This document shows, piece after piece, positions 18,656 to 28,078 of a DNA stretch of 64,000 nt (position 1 is the first letter of the stretch; every line of letters starts with the position of its first letter). The position numbers were made by a program, and so were the translations under genes. The stretch comes from Pseudomonas sp. GM41(2012) (GTDB lineage Bacteria; Pseudomonadota; Gammaproteobacteria; Pseudomonadales; Pseudomonadaceae): contig NZ_AKJN02000006.1 of NCBI RefSeq assembly GCF_000282315.2, forward strand, positions 558,001 through 622,000, in the 5' to 3' direction. Under the pieces are notes generated by a model. It made no database searches. It had not been told where the DNA came from and was given only the letters and a program-made list of their open reading frames with translations.

Positions 18656-19237
18656 ATGAATCAGCCTCTGTCGCACCATTTGCTGACCATGGCCTATCAA
18701 AACGCCTGGGCCAATCATCGCCTTGCCAAGGCCTGGAGCCAGTTGAGCCCGGCCGATCTGGTGGCGCCGCGGGTCAGCTTCTTTCCCAGTCTGCGCGCTA
18801 CCCTCAATCACATCCTGACCTGCGACTGGTTTTACGTGGATGCGCTGGAGCGGGAGTTGCGCGGCGATGACCCGCATCCCGAGTGCTACGTGTTTTTCAA
18901 CCTGGATGAGCCGTTTACACAAGCGGTAGACCTCAAGCGCGAACAAGCGCTGGTGGACAGTCGACTAATCGCCTACTGCGAGCAAATGCGCGACGCAGAC
19001 CTCGGGAAGATCGTGACCATCGCCCGGGACACGCCGCAACATGACAGCCGCTTGCGCCTGCTGTCCCATTTGTTCGAGCACCAGATTCATCATCGCGGGC
19101 AGGTTCACGCCATGCTCAGCGGCACCTCGGTCAAACCACCGCAACTGGACGAGTTTTTCTGCGCCGGTGAGTCAGGCTTGAGGGCTGAGGATTTTGCCGA
19201 GCTGGGGTGGACCGAGGCGCTGATCTGGGGCGCTTGA
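18656..19237 (+). CDS. DinB-family protein (putative metal-dependent enzyme)
   Basis: Four-helix-bundle DinB/YfiT-like protein of 193 residues. The metal-binding histidines are present: His in LNHILTCDWFYVDAL (about residue 56) and the pair in LFEHQIHHRGQVHAML (about residues 140-146). ATG after AAGGAGCCGCGAAC. Members bind Zn or Ni and include thiol-dependent transferases; the substrate is unknown. It follows zapE by 16 bases, so it is likely co-transcribed. Confidence 0.85.
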   Translation: MNQPLSHHLLTMAYQNAWANHRLAKAWSQLSPADLVAPRVSFFPSLRATLNHILTCDWFYVDALERELRGDDPHPECYVFFNLDEPFTQAVDLKREQALVDSRLIAYCEQMRDADLGKIVTIARDTPQHDSRLRLLSHLFEHQIHHRGQVHAMLSGTSVKPPQLDEFFCAGESGLRAEDFAELGWTEALIWGA

Positions 19238-19350
19238 ACGAAAAATTACAGCAGGATCCGGTTGTCGACACGGCTGTGCTCGCGATATTGTCGGGTGGCC
19301 TTTCAGAGCGAGATGCACTGGGGCAACTTAATGTGTGAACGAGGGTGGAA

Positions 19351-19842
19351 ATGGAATCCGCAGAAATTCTTGTGCTTCAGGCCAGTTACACCAATCCGGT
19401 GCATGCCGAGGCTATTGGGCTGGTGCTGAATGCTTACGCCGAAGACCCGATGGGTGGCGGCCACTCGTTGCCCGCTGACTTGTTGAAGCAACTGCCGGCG
19501 GAACTGGCCAAACGTCCCCACGCGTTCAGCGTTCTGGCGTTTGTCGGTGGCGAGCCGGCCGGGCTGGTCAATTGCTTTGAGGGCTTCTCGACTTTCGCCT
19601 GTCGGCCGTTGGTCAACGTGCACGATGTGTGTGTGGTGTCGAAATTTCGTGGCTTGGGGTTGAGCCAGAAGATGCTGCAAAAAGTCGAGGACATCGCTCG
19701 CCAGCGCGGTTGCTGCAAAATCACGCTGGAGGTGCTGGAAGGTAATGCAGTCGCCCAGGCGTCCTATGGCAAGTTCGGTTTTGCTGCAGGCATGTTCGAT
19801 CCGGCGCACGGTCGGATGTTGTTCTGGACCAAGGCGCTTTAA
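19351..19842 (+). CDS. GNAT-family N-acetyltransferase
   Basis: Acetyltransferase of 163 residues. Motif A with the acetyl-CoA pyrophosphate loop is seen in VHDVCVVSKFRGLGLSQKML (about residues 88-108), with motif B in KITLEVLEGNAVAQASYGKF. The ATG at 19351 follows GAGGGTGG; a GTG six bases earlier is less likely. The substrate is unknown. Confidence 0.88.
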   Translation: MESAEILVLQASYTNPVHAEAIGLVLNAYAEDPMGGGHSLPADLLKQLPAELAKRPHAFSVLAFVGGEPAGLVNCFEGFSTFACRPLVNVHDVCVVSKFRGLGLSQKMLQKVEDIARQRGCCKITLEVLEGNAVAQASYGKFGFAAGMFDPAHGRMLFWTKAL

Positions 19843-19860
19843 GGTAATACGAGCAATGAA

Positions 19861-19886
19861 AAAGGGCGTCCATCAGGACGCCCTTT
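19861..19886. terminator. Bidirectional intrinsic terminator
   Basis: AAAGGGCGTC-CATCA-GGACGCCCTTT hairpin between the convergent acetyltransferase and small secreted protein genes. A and T runs on both sides allow use from either strand. Confidence 0.85.
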
Positions 19887-19890
19887 GTCG

Positions 19891-20097
19891 TTACGGTTTG
19901 TAGTGCTCTGTCACTTGCGCGGTTTGATCATTTGGAACCCGGAGTTCATTGCTCTGGGTAACTTGGCCCTGGGCCTGTTGTTGGCTGAACCGCAGGCTCT
20001 CAAAGTAGTACCGCATGCGTTCAGCGCCACCTTCGGCGAATGCCGCGGTTGAACTGATCAGCATCAGGCCGGCGAGGATCATGGTTGTACGTTTCAT
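19891..20097 (-). CDS. Small exported protein of unknown function
   Basis: 68-residue protein with a clear signal peptide (MKRTTMILAGLMLISSTAAF A, cleavage after AFA) and a short hydrophilic mature part ending VPNDQTAQVTEHYKP. ATG at 20097 after a GTGGGG site; upstream in-frame codons lack a ribosome site. No recognised family. It ends right at the shared terminator. Confidence 0.6.
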   Translation of the reverse strand: MKRTTMILAGLMLISSTAAFAEGGAERMRYYFESLRFSQQQAQGQVTQSNELRVPNDQTAQVTEHYKP

Positions 20098-20193
20098 GGT
20101 GTGCCCCACTACGAGTTGTCGGGTCCTTTCGTCCATGAAGCAATGTCGAAGAGACATTATCCGCCGATTCCGTCATATGGGAATTACCTGCGT

Positions 20194-22431
20194 CTAGAGC
20201 TTCCAGTCCAGGCTCAGGGTCACCGTGCGCGGGTCACCCCAAAACACACCGTTATAGAACCCGACGTTGTCGTAATACTTCTTGTCGAACAGGTTATCGA
20301 CGTTCAGCGAGGCGGACAGGTGCTTGTCGAACTCATACCGCGACATCAGCTTGACCACGGTGTAGGCCTCTTGCCGGATGTTGCTCCTTTCGGTGATTAC
20401 CGCACCGTTGGCACTTCGTCCCACCGGGCGGCTGGCGGCGCGGAACACATCGCTCTGCCAGTTCACCGCGCCACCCACGGTCAGGGCCTGCCAGTCGCCG
20501 GGCAGACGATAGGCCGTGGAGAGCCGGAACATATTCAGCGGCTGGTTGGTATTGGCGCGTTTCTTTTCGCCATTGACCGAGTGGGTGTAGGTGTAACCGG
20601 CCGTCATGTTCCAGCCGGCCATGACCTCGCCCGCGACCTCGGCTTCGAAGCCCTGAACCTTGTTGCCTTTACCGCCTGACTTGAAGAACTCCTCACCGGT
20701 CACCGGGTCCGGTGGCACCGAATCGTCGAGTTCGGCAACGTTGTCCTGTTTGCTCCAGAACAGCGCGGTGGCGAGGTTCAGACGTTCTTCAAGCAAGCTG
20801 CCCTTGAGCCCCAGTTCATAGTTACTGCCCACCACCGGTTCGAGGTATTTGCGATGGCTGTCGCGGTTGTCTTGCGGCTTGAAGATGTCGGTGTAGCTGA
20901 CGTACGCGGTGTATTCGGGGGTGAGGTCGTAGAGGAGCCCGGCGTAGGGCGTCCACATGTCGTTGTGTTCCTGGCTGCTGGCATCGACGCTGCTCAGTTG
21001 CAGGTTGTTGTCGTACTTGTTGGTCTTGCTCGACACCTTCCAGCTGCCATAACGACTGCCGAGTACGGCGTGCAGGTCATCCGTCAGGCTCAGGCGAGTG
21101 GCCAGGTAACCGGCCTTCTGGCGGGTACTGTCTTTTGAACCTGAAAGGCGGGTGACCGTGTCGGGAAACTTGGCGATGTCGCCCATGTACTTCCAGTCGC
21201 GGATGTTTTCGTAATCCGCCGCCCTCGGGCCGTCCACCATGTAGGGGGAATCTTCCCGGCGCTCGGCCTCGCCGTAGCCGATCATCATTTCGTGTTCCTT
21301 TCCGAACAGCGAGTAAGGGCCTGCCACGTTGAAGTCATAAGCCTTCATTTTTTGCGTACTGAGCATGTGGCTGACGTTGGCGCTCATGCCACTGCGATCA
21401 GCTTCAGGGAACCCTCCGCCGCCGTAGTAGATCTTGCCATCGGTGTCGCTCTCGCGATGGGTGTAGGCGGCCTTGGCGTGCCACCCGGCACCCAATTGGT
21501 GTTCCAGCGTGGCGAACGCGGTTTTGTCCTTGAGCGGCCAGGAACTCCAGGAAGTGGCCATGTTGGTCGAGCGTCCGAGGTTGGCCTTGCCACCGTCGGC
21601 GTTCCAGTACGGCACCGTGCCCCAGGACGTGCCCTGGACGTGTTTGTTCTGATAGTCGTAACCCACGGCCAACACGGTGTCATCGGTCAGGTCGGCTTCG
21701 AGAATCCCGTAACCGACTTCCCGTTGTTGCTGGTACTTGTCGCGGAACGAATCGCTGTCGCGATAGGCCAGCACGCTGCGTCCGCGCAGGCGGCCGTCGA
21801 ACGCCAGCGGGCCGCTGACATCCAGATAACTGTAGTAGTCGTCATAACTGCCGCCGCTGACACCGGTCTGGACTTGCCACTGCGACGTCGGCCGTTTACG
21901 CACCATGTTGATGGTGGCGGAAGGGTCGCCCGCGCCAGTGGTCAGGCCCGTTGCACCGCGAACCACTTCGATGCGGTCGTAGATGATGGTGTCGGAATCG
22001 GACTTCATGAAGCTGAAGGTGTTCAGCATGCCATCGATCTGGAAATTGGTGATCGAGTAACCCCGGGACGAATAGCTGACCCGGTCTGAATCGTTGTGCT
22101 GAACCACCACGCCGGTGGTCTGGCTCATGGCTTCGGACAGCGTGCCGAGCTTGAAATCGTCCATTTGCTGGCGCGTGACCACGGACACCGATTGCGGCGT
22201 TTCCTTGATCGACAGGTTCAAACGCGTCGCAGTGCTCATGGCGCCCGTGGTGTACGACTCGGTGTTTTCGGTGGTGCTGCCCAAGCCTTGGGCGGTGACA
22301 TGGGTGGCGCCCAGTTCGAGGGTGCGGCCGGGCTCTTTCTCAGAGCCGGTTTCAGCCAGCAAGTCGGGGCACAGGGCGGCACTGCACAGGCCCAGGGTAA
22401 AAGTCATGGAACGGGTGATAGGCGCGAACAT
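20194..22431 (-). CDS. TonB-dependent siderophore receptor
   Basis: Outer-membrane ferric-siderophore receptor of 745 residues (FpvA/FhuA/FoxA-like class). After the signal sequence (MFAPITRSMTFTLGLCSAAL ...) comes a plug domain (ETPQSVSVVTRQQMDDFKLG ... SRGYSITNFQIDGM ... YDRIEVVRGATGLTTGAGDP), then the 22-strand barrel ending in YNGVFWGDPRTVTLSLDWKL with a terminal aromatic-containing strand. There is no N-terminal signalling (STN) domain, so it is a transport-only receptor. The ATG at 22431 is chosen because AAGGAG lies 8-9 bases before it; the frame extends to 22476 only via TTG. A Fur box precedes it. The ligand is unknown. Confidence 0.93.
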   Translation of the reverse strand: MFAPITRSMTFTLGLCSAALCPDLLAETGSEKEPGRTLELGATHVTAQGLGSTTENTESYTTGAMSTATRLNLSIKETPQSVSVVTRQQMDDFKLGTLSEAMSQTTGVVVQHNDSDRVSYSSRGYSITNFQIDGMLNTFSFMKSDSDTIIYDRIEVVRGATGLTTGAGDPSATINMVRKRPTSQWQVQTGVSGGSYDDYYSYLDVSGPLAFDGRLRGRSVLAYRDSDSFRDKYQQQREVGYGILEADLTDDTVLAVGYDYQNKHVQGTSWGTVPYWNADGGKANLGRSTNMATSWSSWPLKDKTAFATLEHQLGAGWHAKAAYTHRESDTDGKIYYGGGGFPEADRSGMSANVSHMLSTQKMKAYDFNVAGPYSLFGKEHEMMIGYGEAERREDSPYMVDGPRAADYENIRDWKYMGDIAKFPDTVTRLSGSKDSTRQKAGYLATRLSLTDDLHAVLGSRYGSWKVSSKTNKYDNNLQLSSVDASSQEHNDMWTPYAGLLYDLTPEYTAYVSYTDIFKPQDNRDSHRKYLEPVVGSNYELGLKGSLLEERLNLATALFWSKQDNVAELDDSVPPDPVTGEEFFKSGGKGNKVQGFEAEVAGEVMAGWNMTAGYTYTHSVNGEKKRANTNQPLNMFRLSTAYRLPGDWQALTVGGAVNWQSDVFRAASRPVGRSANGAVITERSNIRQEAYTVVKLMSRYEFDKHLSASLNVDNLFDKKYYDNVGFYNGVFWGDPRTVTLSLDWKL

Positions 22432-22510
22432 CGCAGCCGACTCCTTGTCTTCGAGGGAAAAATTCCGTTTGTTCAAAGACGAAGGGGAGGGGCAGGATTT
22501 AGCCGTAAAC

Positions 22511-22529
22511 GAGAATAATTATTATCTTC
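22511..22529 (-). promoter_or_regulatory. Fur box upstream of the siderophore receptor
   Basis: GAGAATAATTATTATCTTC matches the 19-base Fur consensus (GATAATGATAATCATTATC) at about 13 positions and lies 80-98 bases upstream of the receptor start. Predicts iron repression. Confidence 0.75.
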
Positions 22530-22608
22530 GCGAGTGCCGGGTTTGTTCAAAAGGGGGGGATAGCAGGTCGGAAACAGCAGTGGGCTGTTTCCGAATCAAG
22601 CGAGGGGA

Positions 22609-22791
22609 TCAGGCGTGAGGCACACGGTGAGTGACGGGCAAAGGCTGGGCCTGATTGCTTTGTGTCAACAAGCGCAATTGCGCGAGCTCCTGCTTCAACT
22701 GGTCACGCTCGTCTTTCAACTGGCGTAATTCATCGCGACGGATCGTGACGTAAAGGGTTTGTGCTGGCCGTGCTGCTTGTACTGTGCCCAT
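22609..22791 (-). CDS. Small coiled-coil protein of unknown function
   Basis: 60-residue cytoplasmic protein from an ATG at 22791 preceded by GAGGTGAG. A short beta-like N-terminus (TLYVTIRRDEL) is followed by a heptad-rich helix (RQLKDERDQLKQELAQLRLL). No family recognised. It stands alone between the Fur-controlled receptor and the divergent gnd gene. Confidence 0.6.
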   Translation of the reverse strand: MGTVQAARPAQTLYVTIRRDELRQLKDERDQLKQELAQLRLLTQSNQAQPLPVTHRVPHA

Positions 22792-23064
22792 TGCTCACCT
22801 CGCAAATGGCTGCCTCAACTGTAAACCTGCCCCCGCCATCGGGTGCTGACTTACTATCGGCGGTGATTTTGATTTCTTTTGCCCTGGAAGGGAACTTTTT
22901 TATTTTTAATGGTCGTTGTGTCTTCGGCTCGATTACCGACGTTATCAATCTGGATCGGGCACAATGCCCGGAAACTATGTGCCAGCGCTCTGGACTAACC
23001 CTCATTAGTCGCGTTTGGGCTATAACCTTTGACACACATTATTTGTAGTAGGGAGCATCAGAAC

Positions 23065-24045
23065 ATGCAACTCGGGATTATTGGACTGGGCCGCATGGGC
23101 GGAAATATTGCGCGGCGCCTGATGCTCAACGGGCACACCACCGTTGTTTACGACCGCAATACCGCCTTTGTCGACACCCTGGCCGCAGAAGGCGCCTCTG
23201 GCGTCATCGACCTGCCGGCGCTGGTCGCTGGCCTGGCCAAGCCACGTGCGGTGTGGGTCATGCTGCCGGCCGGCGCACCGACCGAAGACACCATCGACAC
23301 CCTGAGCACCTTGCTCGAAGCGGGCGATACCATCATCGACGGCGGCAACACCTTCTATAAGGACGATATCCGCCGGGCGAAAACCCTCTCGGAAAAAGGC
23401 CTGCACTACGTCGACGTCGGCACCTCCGGCGGCGTCTGGGGCCTGGAGCGCGGCTATTGCATGATGATCGGTGGCGAAGCCGAAGTGGTTAAACGCCTTG
23501 ATCCGCTGTTCGACAGCCTTGCACCAGGCCTGGGCGACATCCCTCGCACCAAGGACCGCCAGTCCGAAGATGATCGCGCCGAGCGCGGTTACATCCACGC
23601 AGGCCCGGCCGGTTCGGGCCATTTCGTGAAAATGATCCACAACGGCATCGAATACGGAATGATGCAGGCCTTCGCCGAAGGCTTCGACATCCTCAAGACC
23701 AAGGCCAGCACCAACCTGCCGGAAGACCAGCGTTTCGACCTGAACGTAGGCGACATCGCTGAAGTCTGGCGTCGTGGCAGCGTCGTGTCGTCCTGGTTGC
23801 TCGACCTGACCGCCGACGCGCTGGCCAGCGATCCGAAACTCGACGGTTACTCCGGGTCGGTCGCTGACAGTGGTGAAGGTCGCTGGACCATCGAAGCCGC
23901 CATGGAGCAATCGGTGCCTGTACCGGTGCTGTCGAACTCGCTGTTCTCCCGCTACCGTTCGCGCGGGCAAGGCACCTTTGGCGACAAGATTCTCTCGGCC
24001 CAGCGCTTCGGTTTCGGCGGCCACGTGGAGACTTCGAAAAAATGA
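23065..24045 (+). CDS. gnd: 6-phosphogluconate dehydrogenase, decarboxylating (short GndA-type)
   Basis: Oxidative pentose-phosphate enzyme of 326 residues converting 6-phosphogluconate to ribulose 5-phosphate. The Rossmann motif [13 protein letters not shown] is at residues 6-18; [13 protein letters not shown] and the catalytic [20 protein letters not shown] stretch follow. The protein belongs to the short (about 300-330 residue) class, often NAD-preferring, not the 470-residue class. ATG at 23065 after GTAGGGAG. Its last four bases overlap zwf, and zwf overlaps the HAD gene likewise, so this is one tightly coupled operon. Confidence 0.93.
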   Translation: MQLGIIGLGRMGGNIARRLMLNGHTTVVYDRNTAFVDTLAAEGASGVIDLPALVAGLAKPRAVWVMLPAGAPTEDTIDTLSTLLEAGDTIIDGGNTFYKDDIRRAKTLSEKGLHYVDVGTSGGVWGLERGYCMMIGGEAEVVKRLDPLFDSLAPGLGDIPRTKDRQSEDDRAERGYIHAGPAGSGHFVKMIHNGIEYGMMQAFAEGFDILKTKASTNLPEDQRFDLNVGDIAEVWRRGSVVSSWLLDLTADALASDPKLDGYSGSVADSGEGRWTIEAAMEQSVPVPVLSNSLFSRYRSRGQGTFGDKILSAQRFGFGGHVETSKK

Positions 24046-25565
24046 CCCGCTTGATCCGCAATAAATCCAAGGCAGAACCCGCACCACCAACCACGCTGTT
24101 TCTGTTCGGTGCCCATGGTGACCTGGTTAAGCGTCTGCTGATGCCGGCGCTGTACAACCTGAGTCGTGACGGTCTGCTTGGGGATGGACTGCGGATCATC
24201 GGCGTCGACCACAACGCCATCACCGATGAAGCCTTTGCGAAAAAACTCGAAGACTTCATTCGGGCCGAAGTGGCCGCCAAAGTCGGCAAGGGCGATCAAG
24301 CCCTTGATCCAGACTTGTGGGCCAAGTTGGCCAAAGGCATCAGCTACGTCCAGGGCGACTTCCTGGACGACAGCACCTATCAAGCCCTGGCGGCGAAAAT
24401 CGCCGCCAGTGGCACTGGCAACGCCGTCTTCTACCTGGCCACCGCGCCACGTTTCTTCAGCGAAGTGGTGCGTCGTCTCGGCGCCGCCGGCTTGCTGCAA
24501 GAGGCGCCGGAAGCGTTCAGAAGGGTAGTGATCGAAAAACCCTTCGGTTCCGATCTGCCAACGGCCGAAGCCTTGAACGCTTGTTTGCTCAAGGTGATGA
24601 CGGAAAACCAGATCTACCGGATCGATCACTATCTGGGCAAGGAAACCGTGCAGAACATTTTGATCAGCCGGTTCTCCAACAGCCTGTTCGAAGCGTTCTG
24701 GAACAACCACTACATTGACCACGTACAAATCACCGCCGCCGAAACCGTTGGCGTGGAAACCCGTGGCAGTTTTTATGAACACACCGGCGCCTTGCGGGAC
24801 ATGGTGCCCAATCACCTGTTCCAATTGCTGGCGATGGTTGCAATGGAGCCGCCGGCCGCCTTTGGCGCCGATGCGGTACGCGGCGAGAAAGCCAAGGTGG
24901 TCGGCGCGATTCGCCCCTGGTCGGTCGAGGAAGCGCTGGCCAATTCGGTACGTGGCCAATACACGCCCGGCGAAATCGACGGCAAGCCATTGCCGGGTTA
25001 TCGCCAGGAAAACAACGTGGCGCCCGACAGCAATACCGAAACCTACGTCGCGCTGAAAGTCATGATCGACAACTGGCGCTGGGTCGGCGTGCCGTTTTAC
25101 CTGCGCACCGGCAAGCGCATGAGCGTGCGCGATACCGAGATCGTCATCTGCTTCAAACCGGCGCCGTATGCGCAGTTCCGCGATACCGAGGTCGATGAAC
25201 TGCAACCGACCTATCTGCGAATCCAGATTCAACCCAACGAAGGCATGTGGTTCGATCTGTTGGCCAAACGGCCCGGCCCGGCCTTGAAAATGGCCAATAT
25301 CGAACTGGGCTTTGCCTACAAGGATTTCTTTGAAATGCAGCCGTCCACCGGCTACGAAACCCTGATCTACGATTGCCTGACCGGCGATCAGACGCTGTTC
25401 CAGCGCGCCGACAACATCGAGAATGGCTGGCGCGCCGTGCAGCCATTCCTCGACGCCTGGCAGCAGGACACGAGCGTGCAGAGCTATGCCGCTGGCGAAG
25501 ACGGCCCACAGGCTGCAGAAGATCTGCTGACTCGCGATGGTCGCGTCTGGCACGGCCTCGGATGA
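24042..25565 (+). CDS. zwf: Glucose-6-phosphate 1-dehydrogenase
   Basis: 507-residue G6PDH, first step of the oxidative pentose-phosphate and Entner-Doudoroff routes. The cofactor motif [19 protein letters not shown] is at about residues 23-41 and the substrate-binding RIDHYLGKE motif contains the active-site His and Lys. Pseudomonas usually have several zwf copies; the one with hexR-pgl-eda is elsewhere, so this is the gnd-linked paralogue. Start ATG overlaps the gnd stop (ATGA). Confidence 0.95.
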   Translation: MTRLIRNKSKAEPAPPTTLFLFGAHGDLVKRLLMPALYNLSRDGLLGDGLRIIGVDHNAITDEAFAKKLEDFIRAEVAAKVGKGDQALDPDLWAKLAKGISYVQGDFLDDSTYQALAAKIAASGTGNAVFYLATAPRFFSEVVRRLGAAGLLQEAPEAFRRVVIEKPFGSDLPTAEALNACLLKVMTENQIYRIDHYLGKETVQNILISRFSNSLFEAFWNNHYIDHVQITAAETVGVETRGSFYEHTGALRDMVPNHLFQLLAMVAMEPPAAFGADAVRGEKAKVVGAIRPWSVEEALANSVRGQYTPGEIDGKPLPGYRQENNVAPDSNTETYVALKVMIDNWRWVGVPFYLRTGKRMSVRDTEIVICFKPAPYAQFRDTEVDELQPTYLRIQIQPNEGMWFDLLAKRPGPALKMANIELGFAYKDFFEMQPSTGYETLIYDCLTGDQTLFQRADNIENGWRAVQPFLDAWQQDTSVQSYAAGEDGPQAAEDLLTRDGRVWHGLG

Positions 25566-26383
25566 GTGAGACAACGTCGCAACCCATCCGTTTTCTGCTC
25601 AGTGACATGGACGGCACCTTGTTGCTGCCCGATCACAGCCTCAGCCAACGCACGATTGACGCAGTTCGTTCCTTGCGCGAGGCAGGCGTGTTGTTCAGCC
25701 TGGCCACCGGCCGTCCACCCAAAGCCATGTTGCAGCAGATTGAAGCCCTGGGCGTCGACTTGCCAACGGCAGCCTTCAATGGCGGCACCATCGTCAATCC
25801 GGACGGCAGTTTGCTGGTCGCGCATTACTTGCCGGCGACGGCTGCGTTGACGGCATTGGCGCTGTTTGCCGACCGGCCGGACATCGAAATCTGGGTGTTC
25901 AGTGATGGCGACTGGTTGCTGAAAGATCCGAACGGCCCAATGGTGCCTCGTGAACAGTACGGCCTGGGTTATCCGCCAGTGGTGGTCGAGAGTTTTGAGC
26001 CGTACCTGGAACGCATCGACAAGATCGTCGCCACCAGCAACAACACGCAGTTGTTGATCGAGCTGGAAGCGCTCCTGCTGCCCAAAGTGGAAGGCCAGGC
26101 ACAGGTCTCCCGTTCACAGCCGATTTATCTGGACGTGACCGCGATGCAAGCCAACAAGGGGGCGGCGCTGGCGACACTGGCCGAATTTCTCGGTGTACCG
26201 CTGGAGCAGACCGCGGCGCTGGGCGATGGCGGCAACGACCCGGCGATGTTTCACCGCGCAGGCTTGTCGATCGCGATGGGGCAGTCGGAAGAGGCGGTGA
26301 AGCGCCAGGCGGACGTGGTGACGGGCACCAACACCGAGGACGGCGCGGCGCAAGCAATCGAGCGCTACATCCTCCCTCACTAA
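25562..26383 (+). CDS. Cof-type HAD-IIB phosphatase
   Basis: Haloacid dehalogenase-fold sugar-phosphate phosphatase of 273 residues. Motif I is SDMDGTLL (nucleophile Asp15, acid Asp17), motif II lies in FSLATGRP, and motif IV is ALGDGGNDPAMF. The long cap between motifs II and III marks the Cof/IIB subclass. ATG overlaps the zwf stop, suggesting that it hydrolyses a phosphorylated sugar or a side product of the pentose-phosphate steps (inference). Confidence 0.9.
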   Translation: MSETTSQPIRFLLSDMDGTLLLPDHSLSQRTIDAVRSLREAGVLFSLATGRPPKAMLQQIEALGVDLPTAAFNGGTIVNPDGSLLVAHYLPATAALTALALFADRPDIEIWVFSDGDWLLKDPNGPMVPREQYGLGYPPVVVESFEPYLERIDKIVATSNNTQLLIELEALLLPKVEGQAQVSRSQPIYLDVTAMQANKGAALATLAEFLGVPLEQTAALGDGGNDPAMFHRAGLSIAMGQSEEAVKRQADVVTGTNTEDGAAQAIERYILPH

Positions 26384-26396
26384 CAACACAAAACCC

Positions 26397-26488
26397 TGTA
26401 GGAGCTGAGCTTGCTCGCGATGGCGGCATTACAGTCAACATCAATGTTGAAAATGACGGCCTCATCGCGAGCAAGCTTTGCTCCTACA
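26397..26488. repeat. REP pair, CTTGCTCGCGA family variant
   Basis: TGTAGGAGCTGAGCTTGCTC ... facing ... GAGCAAGCTTTGCTCCTACA, arms about 28 bases, between the convergent HAD and nhaB genes. Confidence 0.85.
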
Positions 26489-26498
26489 ACGGGTGGTG

Positions 26499-28001
26499 TT
26501 ACAACCAGTAGCTCACTGCATACCAGCCAAGAACACCCATCACCACGGTGTACGGCAACGCCATCCACACCATCCGCCCGTACGACAGGCGAATCAGCGG
26601 TGCAATCGCCGAGGTCAGCAGGAACAGAAACGCAGCCTGACCATTGGGCGTCGCCACGCTCGGCAGGTTGGTGCCGGTGTTGATCGCAATCGCCAGCGTC
26701 TCGAAATGCTCACGGCTCATGTGGCCAGAGATGAAGGCCTGTTTGACTTCGGTGATGTAAATGGTCGCGACGAACACGTTATCGCTGATGGCCGACAGCA
26801 AGCCGTTGGCAATAAACAGCATGCCCGGCTGTTGATCCGCTGGCAGCGCCAGCACCCACTGAATCAGTGGCGTGAACAGTTGCTGATCGTGAATTACCGC
26901 CACTACCGCGAAAAACACCACCAGCAGTGCTGTGAACGGCATGGCGTCCTTGAACGCGTTGCCGATACGGTGTTCGTCGGTGATGCCAGTGAAGGCGGTG
27001 ATCAGCACGATCACCATCAAGCCGATCAGGCCGACCTCAGCAATGTGGAACGCTAGCCCCGCAATCAGAATCAGCGCTGCCAATCCCTGCACGATGAGCG
27101 CTGCACGTTGACGCGAGGTGCGTTCGGCATTGTCTTCGGCGGCGTAATTGGCCAGAACCGCACGCACGTTGTCCGGCAGCAGCGTGCCGTAACCGAACCA
27201 GCGAAGTTTCTCCAGCAGGACGCAGGTCACCAGGCCTGCCACCAGCACCGGCAATGAAACCGGGGCGACTTTCAGAAAAAACTCAGAGAAATGCCAGCCC
27301 ATCTCGTGGCCGATCAGCAGGTTCTGCGGCTCACCGACCAGTGTGCAAACTCCGCCCAGTGCGGTACCCACGGCACCGTGCATCAGCAGACTGCGCAGAA
27401 AGGCGCGGAATTGTTCGAGGTCGGCGTGATGGAGTGTGGGCAGGTGCTGGTCATCGCCAAACTCACTGTCCTGACGCGGGTCGTTGCCGGAGGCGACGCG
27501 GTGATACACCGAGTAAAAGCCGACGGCTGCACTGATGATCACGGCGGTCACGGTCAAGGCATCGAGAAACGCCGACAGAAACGCCGACAGGAAGCAGAAC
27601 ATCAACGCCAGCAACGCCTTGGAGCGAATCCCGAGCAGCAGCCGTGAGAACAGAAACAGCAGCAGGTCTTTCATGAAGTAGATGCCGGCCACCATGAACA
27701 TCAGCAGCAGAATCACCGGGAAGTTGTGCACCAGTTCGTCGTAGAGTGCCTGGGGCGTGGTCATCTTCAGCAACAGCGCTTCGATCAACAGCAGGCCACC
27801 GGGCATCAACGGATAACACTTGAGCGCCATGGCCAGGGTGAAGATGAACTCCAGCACCAGCAGCCAGCCGGCCACCACCGGGCCTACAGTCCACAGCGCC
27901 ACTGCGTTGAGAATCAGGAAACCGACAATGCTTGCCTTGTACCAGCGGGGTGAATGCCCGAGAAAATTGTGCGCGAACGCCTGAGCCATTGAACCGGGCA
28001 T
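26499..28001 (-). CDS. nhaB: Na+/H+ antiporter NhaB
   Basis: Integral membrane sodium:proton antiporter of 500 residues with about 12 membrane segments, for sodium and pH homeostasis. Recognisable NhaB stretches include [11 protein letters not shown] at the N-terminus, [40 protein letters not shown] and [20 protein letters not shown] near the C-terminus. ATG at 28001 follows AAGGAGTAGCCG. Transcribed alone. Confidence 0.95.
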   Translation of the reverse strand: MPGSMAQAFAHNFLGHSPRWYKASIVGFLILNAVALWTVGPVVAGWLLVLEFIFTLAMALKCYPLMPGGLLLIEALLLKMTTPQALYDELVHNFPVILLLMFMVAGIYFMKDLLLFLFSRLLLGIRSKALLALMFCFLSAFLSAFLDALTVTAVIISAAVGFYSVYHRVASGNDPRQDSEFGDDQHLPTLHHADLEQFRAFLRSLLMHGAVGTALGGVCTLVGEPQNLLIGHEMGWHFSEFFLKVAPVSLPVLVAGLVTCVLLEKLRWFGYGTLLPDNVRAVLANYAAEDNAERTSRQRAALIVQGLAALILIAGLAFHIAEVGLIGLMVIVLITAFTGITDEHRIGNAFKDAMPFTALLVVFFAVVAVIHDQQLFTPLIQWVLALPADQQPGMLFIANGLLSAISDNVFVATIYITEVKQAFISGHMSREHFETLAIAINTGTNLPSVATPNGQAAFLFLLTSAIAPLIRLSYGRMVWMALPYTVVMGVLGWYAVSYWL

Positions 28002-28078
28002 CGGCTACTCCTTGTATTAAGAAGCGCGCAACTTGCCGTAAGCGGAAGGGAAGATCAAGTGTAGGAAACTGTGCGGGC

